In this document: positions 12,877 to 24,358 of the stretch, in pieces
Layout of the letters: every line of letters begins with the position of its first letter
How positions within the stretch are numbered: the first letter of the stretch is position 1
NCBI RefSeq assembly: GCF_001039355.2
Contig: NW_019776004.1
Location: 1 to 64,000, forward strand
Source of the DNA: Lingula anatina
Taxonomy: Eukaryota; Brachiopoda; Lingulata; Lingulida; Lingulidae
Reading direction: 5' to 3'
Length of the DNA: 64,000 bases
Translations under genes and position numbers: made by a program
Notes under the pieces: generated by a model
What the model was told of the DNA's origin: nothing
Seen by the model: the letters and a program-made list of their open reading frames with translations, nothing else
The model's database searches: none

Positions 12877-15800
12877 ATGGACCAAATAAGTCTGGTACGA
12901 CGGCTCCACTCAGTATTGGGGTGCAATAGTAACGCGCTCGTGTATCCGCAGTTTTTTTAATGATTCCTGAAAAATCCCTTTCAAGACCAATATGACGAAA
13001 CAGCAGCAGTCTGTTATCGATTGTATGCAACTGGAACACACCCTTCCCTGATTACCTGCAAATGTGGTGTGTTTCAACACAGTTGTTTTTGTACGCACAC
13101 TCAGCATACGACTGTCCTTACGGAAACTTCTCTTTAGGTACTAAAGGACTCCCTACAGGAAATTGCCCCAAATCCTGAATGGTCGTATAGGACATATGTC
13201 CTGGATAGGAATGCTATAGGGCGTGTGTCTGGTAATATTTTTTATACATGTAGATGTCCCCTGTAGTCCTATAGGTTTCCTATAAAGTTCTATAGGATAC
13301 CAATAGATTCCATGATAAGATTTTGTGATGGTTTGGCTCCATGGGGCAGTGACGTGAACATATTGCAAACTACGTGTTGATTGTGCGAATTTATTGGGGA
13401 AGACCAACGGTCTATCAACTTTTTTGTGTTAACGAGCGTGGAAAGTAGCAACACCATTTATTCGCAAACGTTTCAAGAACGCGCTGGTAGGCTGGCAGCT
13501 TCCATCAGAAGTCATCAGAATGCAATTCCCTAGAGGGTCAAAGCTATGTAACGATTATCGGTTAAACGGTCGCCTTAATGAGAGGATGGACGGCTCTAAT
13601 GAGATCCGAGATGGATTAGACTCCTCTGTGACTTACATCTTGAATTAATAGCATTTAAAGCGCCTATGCAGTCTAAGTGCTTGCAGTGGATAATTGACTC
13701 TGTTTAAAGCTCATAACCAGGTGCATGTGACAACAATTAAAATAATAATGTGGAAAGGTTCGAAATGTTTAAATTGTTGTGTGCAGACTAACATCTTATA
13801 AAGACACCTTACTTAAAACAATCAGGTAGACCAGCGACGTCATTTAGCTTATTTCCGCTTTAAATAAGATCTGAAGTTAACGCGCCTTGGACCTTTATTT
13901 GGTTTAAGAAACGTGTTACCGTATGTACAGTTCAGAAATGAATAATAAACAATCGTCGGATAGGGAAAGCAAATAGTCTCGGGACCTTTAGCGTAAAACA
14001 TGCTTTCAATTTAAATGTTTTATTAGCTAAGGGTATTCCAAGTGACATGTGCTCTTAACGTTTATAAATTTTATTTCGCCCATAACGATATGCATATTGA
14101 CACATGAGAGTTTCTAATTCATTGCACTTAATAATGAAATTAATAAACGTTACACCATTTCTACGTTTATGGTTAAAAGGGACGATATTGATTTGCTAAC
14201 AATCAGAGGTCATCAAAAGTTCAAATCATAAAACTGAACGCCCAAATTGCTTCAAATTAAAACTATAAGGACGCGGTTAAAAGCGAAACAAAAATTACAG
14301 CTAATTCATAGTCATCCGATGTGTGTTAAGTAATTTCCAATTAAGTTATTTCATCTCGGAAAAAAATAACTATCAAATATCGACCATCAAGGGTTCAATT
14401 GAACTGAAAATGAATCCATCTTGTTAACACTGATTGCATGGTCAACTACCACACGATTTAGTGCAGTTAACTCTCCGTTGGGTCAGCGTATTTGAATAAC
14501 TGCCATCTGTACTTGTTTTAGTATTGTGATCTCACACAGTAGTAAGAGTATAGCGGAGGCATATGGTCTTTGCCTACCATACAGTAACCCCCCACACTGG
14601 ACACCAATATTAGAGAGTTTCCGTTGCCGGTGAGATACGCCGGCTAGATTAATACGTCATCGGTATGTGCGCACTTGTGACGTTCACCGCATTCATATAC
14701 CGTCGTCCAATCTAGTCTGCGGAATACAAGNGCATTCATATACCGTCGTCCAATCTAGTCTGCGGAATACAAGCGCTCCTATCTAGCCAGTGCGGAAGAT
14801 TATTGAAACTAGTTATTAAAGGTTATGTTTGCTCATTTATATGCCTTATATAATTTTTTACAATAGTTCAAGTGTACGTTCATGCAAATTTCGACTTTTT
14901 AAGCGAGAGGAGTCGCTAGTTTTGGTTTATCAGGCACGTAGTCGGGGGTTGATCTTACTAACCGCCATATTTGTCGTAAAAAATTGAATTTTTGGGTAAT
15001 ATATGTCTCCTTTTTCATAAAAAAAGAATCTCCACCTTGGAAATAGATGGCTAAGGGGCCGTATATTGTTAATTATATTGGAATGAGCGGGGCGGGAAGC
15101 GCCAGCATTCTGGAACTTTACCGGAACGAGAAAAGAGTAGCGCGTTACTAGATACATTTGCACATACGTAACAATCTAGCCGTCGTATCCCAACTGCACC
15201 GGAAACTCTCTAATAACATCATTCACGGGCAGTCTACAGCCAACCCGACTGAGAGGGGACCAGGACGCCTCTGTAAATAACGCGATGAGTGCCATATTCG
15301 CCATGATATCATCCCATATAGACTTTTGATTGCACTTTTATGGCGTCTACTGGGACCCGGGAATCAATTAGTCGTGGTTGTAATCATCTGATTGCGTATT
15401 TCCACACATTTCTTCTACCAGCATGGCCTGTGTGGATGGTTTGATTTTTTTCGGTGACTAATGCAACTCTCAAGATTTAGGGGTATGTAATAAAAGCGTA
15501 GTATTATATGGAAGCCCCCTGGGATTTAAAACAAAATTTAAGTAGGCGTTTTAAATCCCTGCAGTTTTTTTTTAATAGTTATTTTGTAAATTATATTGCG
15601 AAGACACTGCGTTTCTAACGTGACCGATGTTATTAAGTTTAAGTCAATAGTTTTATTTTGAATATTTGCTTTTAAACAGCTGTTTTCCTTTATTTATTTT
15701 TAGAGTCAACAGAATGTGATTTTAGTTACAAAAAGCAATAACTCATTTCCCATCCGGTTTCTGGACCTGATTCCATGATATAACATTGACCGTCTTTTCT

Positions 15801-18800
15801 TCGATATTGATTACGTACATCTCTCGATAATTCGCAAGCAATTTACACCACCACTTATCTTTTCATAATAGATTACACATCGGGAATCCTCTGTAGAATA
15901 AAAGCAATCTTTATGGGGTATACACAAGCCAAGCCAATTGAATTAATGCTGTAACTTCTAATCCCATGGCGAGTATGCCAACGACCACTGAAGCAACCAA
16001 GCAAAAGGTTTAGCGGAATTCTCTGAAGCATTCAACAAAAAATAACGCAAAGGGCAATGGAAGAGATTTATCAAATGAGCCTTCATTTGAAATAAGTGCT
16101 GGTAAATGTGCTATAAGGGGAGCACTGCGTCGTTTTCTGCAAGGCAGTTCCATTAGAGTTTAACAGTTATTTCTCACCTCCAGTAAATCTTGGTCTCAAA
16201 CCCGAGGGAAAGCCAAAGGCATTCGTTCCTAAGTAATGTTATTTTACTGCATCATCCCGCCCCAAGAGAGGGTCCTGTTCCCCTTTGGTTGCGGTTTTGA
16301 TAGAAACTTCAACAAGAAATAATGCACGAGCTTTTCAGTCGTCAAAACCTAGCCTAATCGCTTTGGGAGTAACCAAAATATAGAAACTAGACACGAACTA
16401 AATGTTAATTGATCGACGTCAGATAATGCCCGTGGGAAAACTTCAAAAGAACCGTTGTCGCGGGATGGAGTGCTGCTACTTGATTATTAACCCTTTGGTT
16501 GACCTATGGCCCTTTTTTGCTTTGATTGTTACCATTTTTGATGTTACCGTACGCCTGATGTTCTACTACGCCGTCAAACCGTCAGCCGGTTCAAATGAAA
16601 CTATTTTTTGTCTCTGACGCCTGCACCGAACGTGCCATTGAACCAAACATGCTTACTAAAAACATCACAAAAAACAGGTTGTAAAATGTGTCGGCGACTT
16701 ACTTTTAAGAACTGTAAATGATTGCTTCTGTCTTACCTGAATGTTATTCTGCCCTGAAAAAAAAATCGGTTCACTGAATTTTCTTCAACTGATGACCATG
16801 TTTGTTCAGCTGTAGAGAAATTCACGAACACAGGCAGCTGTTTTGAGAATATAAGAAACAGCAGTTAACCACACTGACGGCAACCTTTCTAAAACATCTA
16901 CAGAAACAACCGGCCGCGATACTTCTATGGTCTGACCAACAGCTGGTCAGTGGGTCAGCCTTTGATCTTCAGGGTATTCCAGGTCTGGTCTGACCAACAG
17001 GTGGTCAATGGGTCAGCCTTTGATCTTCAGGGTATTCCAGGTCTGGTCTGACCAACAGGTGGTCAATGGGTCAGTCTTTGATCTTCAGGGTGTTCCAGGT
17101 CTGGGCTGACCAACAGGTGGTCAAAGGGTCAGACATTGATCTTCAGGGTGTTCCAGGTCTGGTCTGACCAACAGGTGGTCAAAGGCTCAGCCGGGCAGTG
17201 ACCAGGTGACCCAGTTACCCAGACAACTAGCACTTAATAGGGTAGGGTGGGGCAAAAAGCCCAGTCGGGGCAAAAAGACAATTTGCGATTTTTCTTTAAT
17301 AATGCGAGATTTTAATCCACATGGCATTACGCCATATACCGCATAGCAGACGAAGTGTGTTCATGTAACCAAGGCCCAGTCTCACCAATAGCTATGTATT
17401 TTACGAACACCTTTGTCCTTTTGCCCCCATTTCTCTTAATTTCACCCTCACTTTATATCTGTGGCTTTGCGGGTAAGATGGATTAAATTTAAAATTATCG
17501 CTTTTGCCAGTTACCTAGCAATCTTGTCTCGACATGTTAACACTATAACAGTTGTTTATCTCCGAACCTTTCCGATTTTTTTGGAAAATAAAACAAATGT
17601 ATCAGTTCGGGGCAAAGGGGCTACCACAGAAAGGGGCAAAACGCCATGGGGGGCGTCTTGCCCCGCGTGATGGGCGTTTTGCCCCACTCAACCCACCTAC
17701 CTTACTTTTAATTTATAAACTGAGGGAATGATAACATAAAAGGTGTTATANCCCCCCCTTTAATTTTGACTAGCTGACTCAAAAACAGACTATCAAATGG
17801 TTCGGTCACCTGGCACGAATGCCTCCACATCTGCCGGGGAACAAAGTGCATGTAAAGAAACACTCCGGTTTTAAGGCAAGGGGAAGACCGAGAAAGAAGT
17901 GGGTACATGTGGATGGAGTACCGAGAGATTTTGCAATCTAACAACATCCCACTCAACCAAGCATTCCAGCTAGTCAGGGACGGAAAACTCAAACTCTTTC
18001 TCCCCTTGACACCGTAAAGGGTATAAGAAGGATGACAAAAGAAAGAAAGAAAGAAAGAAAGAAAGAATACTCGTAGTTCTAAACCGTGCCAAATGGCACC
18101 CATTGCTCTCTCAAATACCAACAACCTGTATCAACCCCTGTGTTTTTAAGATAGGCTATACCTCGTTATTAAATAGTAGTTTAGGTTTTGCAAATGGCAA
18201 AATGCTAACAATAAAGTTAAAATGATAGGAAGTGTTTTGCGTATTATGTTGAATGATATTAAGTAATATTAAGAAATATCATAAATCGTTAATTATTTTC
18301 TTGAGTCTGCACTACTCTCCATCTCCAGAAGCAGTTCTTGTGTTTTAAAATTGTAATGTGTAACATTTTAAAAGTGGTTTTTCTCAACTTACAGCTTGGT
18401 ATGGATTTGTAAATTGTTTTTATTGCTCTGAAATATAGGTGTAAGTTGCGTTTGTTGCATTTTCATTTGTGAGTAAATCCAGTTTTCATAGCTTACGTTG
18501 TATGAGAAGTAAATAACAATTTAAGATAATCCTATCCTCTCGGTGAAAGAGCTTACATACGCATGATTAAAAAAACAACAGAAAATGAAAAAAAATGTTA
18601 TAATTCAAAGAAGAAATAACTGAAATTAGGAAAAACATTCTTGGTTCATTCAAAACAAGGGATATTGTTGGATTTGGGGTAAAACGCCCACCATGGGCGT
18701 TTTGCCCAGTGACAAAAGGCTTTTTGCCCCACCCATGGGGCAAAAAGGCCAAAAAATTTTTTTCCTAATTTTAACCATTGTGTCTTTTCTTTTGCAACTA

Positions 18801-20559
18801 TTTATAAATGCATGTTCCAGACTGAACCCCATATCAGAACGACAATATCGGTGCCAATTTGGATGGAATATCTTTTTGACAATGGAAACTAGAGGGATTC
18901 TTCCTTAAGGGGTGCGTTTTGCCCCGCTCTCCCCTACGCATAATAACTTGCGCCAATTAACATCTAATGCGCAATCCTCATCAAACATTGCAAAGTACCC
19001 AACTGAACAAATAAACACCAAATTTGAAACAGCGTGGTTTTAGGCCCTATTTATGTACCATACGTTACAATTTTCAGTAAATATTCTGACATTGGTTGGC
19101 TGTGTAAAACGGACAAATTGAACAGAGACAAACGGAATATTATAAAGGATTATCCATTTTACATACTGCTTATTATAAAATACTGTTTGATGCTTAAGTA
19201 TTGTCTACACCTTATCATTTATCTTAATGAGAAATGGGACTTTTTAAGGAATCAACGTAACATTTGAGTGGTGATTTATCAAATTAGACACATCCATGAA
19301 TAAATTACAAAGTCTGTGCATTAACCAGCTAAAATATAACCTTCAATACGCGATTTATAACATTACTCGCTAGTGGCGGATATTGATTTCTGACGGGCGA
19401 AAATCCTTCCGGCTGTAGCCCTGAGACTGTTTGCAGAGTTCTATCTGCCTCGGTATATCTATCAGGATGTCAATCTCTTCTGTTTGCAATACATGAATAA
19501 GTACAATATTACTGCCACAATGTATTACAAATAACCCCCTCCTCCCCCCCCCNNNNNNNNNNNNNNNNNNNNNNNNNNNNNNNNNNNNNNNNNNNNNNNN
19601 NNNNNNNNNNNNNNNNNNNNNNNNNNNNNNNNNNNNNNNNNNNNNNNNNNNNNNNNNNNNNNNNNNNNNNNNNNNNNNNNNNNNNNNNNNNNNNNNNNNN
19701 NNNNNNNNNNNNNNNNNNNNNNNNNNNNNNNNNNNNNNNNNNNNNNNNNNNNNNNNNNNNNNNNNNNNNNNNNNNNNNNNNNNNNNNNNNNNNNNNNNNN
19801 NNNNNNNNNNNNNNNNNNNNNNNNNNNNNNNNNNNNNNNNNNNNNNNNNNNNNNNNNNNNNNNNNNNNNNNNNNNNNNNNNNNNNNNNNNNNNNNNNNNN
19901 NNNNNNNNNNNNNNNNNNNNNNNNNNNNNNNNNNNNNNNNNNNNNNNNNNNNNNNNNNNNNNNNNNNNNNNNNNNNNNNNNNNNNNNNNNNNNNNNNNNN
20001 NNNNNNNNNNNNNNNNNNNNNNNNNNNNNNNNNNNNNNNNNNNNNNNNNNNNNNNNNNNNNNNNNNNNNNNNNNNNNNNNNNNNNNNNNNNNNNNNNNNN
20101 NNNNNNNNNNNNNNNNNNNNNNNNNNNNNNNNNNNNNNNNNNNNNNNNNNNNNNNNNNNNNNNNNNNNNNNNNNNNNNNNNNNNNNNNNNNNCTCATAAC
20201 TAGCTATAGTCTATTACTTGCCTTGGTTTTCGTGACAATTTGATGTACTCGTACAGCGTTACGATTGTAGTGCAATTACTCTACGGTACACCGCCGAGTC
20301 CTATTAGTATTATAAAGTCTTTGCAGAGATGAATATGCTTTTGGATCATGTACACGAACCTGTGGTTGTGAAGGGGTGAAGCTTAATGAAATTATATTCC
20401 TGGATTTTTTGTTTGGGGAAACATGCAGTGAATGTGCATACGTTGCAGCGCGCGCATAGCAGAATAAGATGAAGTCTGTACGTGCCCGAGTTAATATTTT
20501 AAATGAATGGTATACTGAGTCTTAATGCAGAAAAAAAATAGTTAATTGAACTAGCAAAA

Positions 20560-20590
<31 letters not shown>

Positions 20591-22152
20591 AATTGCTCAT
20601 AAAACAAAGACTTGCAAACTATTCCACAATAAAACTTTCAAATACTAACTCATTATGATTTCTTTCGGAAGTAATAAAATAGATTAGCAGTAGGCAGATT
20701 ATCCACTCACGTTTAATTCGATCGCTCTGTTATATACGCTCGTGCCATTTTATTACATTTTAGCTCACAATCACGGCTTGTATTGGTAGTTTTTAAGTCT
20801 TCCTTACAAAAAAATCAAGAAAATGTTATTACTTGATTAAAATGTAAAAATTAGTCTTATAACCCTAGGTGCTTCGTGCATTAGAAGATAACGAACATGA
20901 TGGCCCATTCATCGCTCTTTGTCGAGTGCAACTTCCTAATTTTGAATAACAACTTACTGTCTCGCGACACGGGACACTTGGATTTATTTAAACATTAACG
21001 CTCGCGGGCAAGGCTTGCTTGCCATGTGTCAAACAACATGTTTTTTCGTTTTTCTTTTCTTTTTTAAACAATGGTGAAAACATATCTCACGTGTCAGGTC
21101 CGGGATTTCAGCAAGACGTGAGTTCATGTAAATATGTCAAGCATGCCAAACGACGTCAAATGCATAGCCCTACCTATAATATTACCATTATCTTTACTGC
21201 GACAATTACTCCCAATCACAATGGCTGGGGTCACTGTTAACCTTGCTCTCGATCAGAAGTTATGGTTTAATTTAAGAGACTGTTATTGAACATTCACACA
21301 CCGTTATAAACCTGAACTGACGTCGGTTCAAACAAGGTCAGCCGTCTAGATGTGAAAGAACGCAACTATAGAATTTAAAAATGTAGGCCTACGTCATGTT
21401 GATAGCTCATATATATTCTGTAGAGTACAGCAGTACCTAGCAAAATGCACCTTCATGTTTCCCAATTATTCCAACAAAGTCAGTTGGACCTTTATATACA
21501 ATCCCGGTTTGGCCTAGTCTGAGCACACATACGATAAATATCTAAGGTAACAAAAATAAAGAATAGGGGAAAATCTCTAGCTCAGCGCAATATATGACTG
21601 GAGCATTCATTAATCAGTAGCGTACATTAATCAGGTGAAACTAGGTAATCTAGCTGATACAAAGTACATCATAAACAGCACATGCATCTGTTCTCTGGAC
21701 GTATGGACATACATGTACATGGCTAGGCAGAGCCGAGGGCAGTGGCCCCAATATTTTAAGTCAGCACCTCATTTCTGTAGCCATCCCACGCATCTGTAAC
21801 ATGCAGTTGAGACGCGCATAACTTGCCTTTCCCTCGTGATTAATACTAGCAATTGTTACTGTAACTTACAAAATCAATTAAACCTTGTTCGGTAACTGGA
21901 TAAGTGTTTTTAACTGGATTACAGGTAGATGGGGGTACTTTGTAATTTATATTGTTGTTATAGCCAGCAGGATTTCACACGAGTACTGGTAGAGTACGTT
22001 GAGGTCATGGTTATCTTGTATTAGACTCAGACAGAAAAGTGGGAGAAAAGACAGATAACTGGGAAAGGGACGTTAATGTGTATGCTTTCCAGCATCCATC
22101 ACCGCACACGCATCTCACCTCTCCCTCTCTCTCACAAACACACACACACACG

Positions 22153-22195
<43 letters not shown>

Positions 22196-22209
22196 CACAC
22201 ACACACACG

Positions 22210-22256
<47 letters not shown>

Positions 22257-24308
22257 GCTCTCTCTCTCTCTCTCTGCCTCTTATTCTCTCTCTATCTCAC
22301 GCACACGCACACACACACGCACACACACACACACACACACATCTATCAGTGCAACCCGTTGAACCTCACCTGTCAATGATCCTGTGCCACTGCTCTCTGT
22401 ACTCAAGACACAACACAAAGGACACGGCCCTGCCTCTACACACTCCAGTCACCTGAACTGTGTGTATCCTAGCTTATCCTGCTAAAGGTTAGTCCATGTC
22501 AGCGCTGGATCAAGTGTGACATCTACGTCGCCAATCTACACTGTTGATACCGATACAGTTACAGCAGACACGCTTAGACTAGCTCTAGTACTGCAGCGTC
22601 TTCCAGATTTTTCTGTGAGCCTTAATAACTGCCAATCGCCCTTGGGATGAAAATTCGAACTGTGAATCAATAAGGATTATTATACACGTACAATAAAATA
22701 GAAATAAAAACGCCAGTTGCTTAATTTCCCCAGATTAAGCTAGTTCACGTAATTTCACTGCCGTACTACTACTCAGAACACTTTCCTTCGCCAACATTTT
22801 TATGGTAATCTATTTACCTTGCCATATCCAGTGATCGTGAACAAACTGTACAAAACAACGCTCTTCAAGTGTAAAAGACAAAATGTTAGTGAGGAGGGAT
22901 TCCTGTGTACCTGTAAGAAAGAGAGAAGCTAGAGGCGGAGAATGGAAACATTTTTTTCTGTGATTAAACGTACTTGATTCTCGGCCGTCATTTGGTAAAT
23001 CCATTATTGCGCATTCTGAACTGTTTTAACACAAATATATTCTTCCGAGGCCAGCATATAGGCTAGCACAGGTGGTTTTACCAGATATGGAAAGCGTAAG
23101 GCCTTCATAAGTTGCAAGTGTACTCCATCAGAATAGTTTTGAACTTGCTAAATGATTGTGTTTTACTGCTAAGTAAAGCGACTTTTTTGTAAACAATTAA
23201 TCAGAGAAACCTCATGCGTGATAAAGGAATCTGCACTTCAATGTGTAGCGTTTTGGTCTTATTACGGTAAAAGCTTCACGCCTTTAACATTTAGGCCTAC
23301 AATGACAAGTGAGGGGTGAAAAGTTACGAATGGCGCAGAGATGATAAAATATCTTCTGACTCACGAACACAGCAAATCTGAATTAAAAGCAAACAGATAT
23401 GAAACGCATGTTTATATTTTTCTGATAAAAAACACAGTATGTTACCTCTCTTGAGTCCCAAAACAGTGTGCTAGCTATATCATTTGCAACAACCCATTGC
23501 CTTGTATGCTTCCCAATGAAAAAAAAATTAAATAAAAATATAAATAAATAAATAAAATGATAAAATAATAATGAACAGCCGCACGACTTTTTGTGAACAT
23601 ATTTTGGAAGAAATACATAAATAAAAAATAACAAAAAATAAATAAAATAAGCCAAATAATGCATAATTAAATAAACTTTGCTTTAATATAAAATCAATTA
23701 AATGTGTCCCTACACATATAAAGCGAGGTTAATGTGTGTCAGATAATTCACCGTGAGACTCAGTGGATAAATACATGTATGTACCAGTAGTAGTAGTCAG
23801 CAGACTGGAGGGGGGAGATAAGAGGACGGATATCCGTGGAAGCCATGACGCCGCGTGATAAGTAGTGGTTTTACTCCGCTGTCATTGACTTTGCTCTTGA
23901 GATTAAATATGTCTGTAAGCAGGGAAGCGTTCGGGGGTTGGGGAATAAAAGCCATCGACAGAAAATATCACCTTTCATGCCGTATATTCATGTATAAAGA
24001 GAACGGGGGCGGTTTCTGCTAAATTCCATAATATATTAGCCAACGAAGCCTGTGCAGTTGAAAATGTCCACTCTGTATCAAAATCTGATCAAGTATTGTT
24101 TCATTTCTCGTGTTGGCTTAAATAAAAGACAAATGGTTCATTTGATAATTTGAAAAAAAAAAAAAAAGAAAACAAAATCTACAGGTTTAAAACTAAATTT
24201 GAAAGACAAAGCGGTGTCTATTCAAATACAAATCAAATAACAACTTAAAAAAAATCAACAACAAATCTCTCTGGGTGCTAATGTGAAGGAAGGGCAATTG
24301 AACAGGAA

Positions 24309-24358
<50 letters not shown>

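Larger units (their letters stand above)
6531..22817. other. Long non-coding stretch (putative intron 3 of the minus-strand candidate)
   Basis: Apart from the transposon relics, minisatellite and gap listed separately, I see only AT-rich sequence. The interval 13150-13310 has several CTATAGG/CCTATAG motifs in both orientations, perhaps an old foldback element. Confidence 0.5.

Noticed and set aside
16927-17188. Regular repeats that could suggest a CRISPR-like array
   Set aside because: Head-to-tail 58-bp units without spacers in a eukaryotic genome: a minisatellite.
19370-20197. 275-codon minus frame
   Set aside because: Mostly N gap.
22039-22456. Two overlapping reading frames of 107 and 126 codons
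   Set aside because: Almost entirely translated CT/CA microsatellite.
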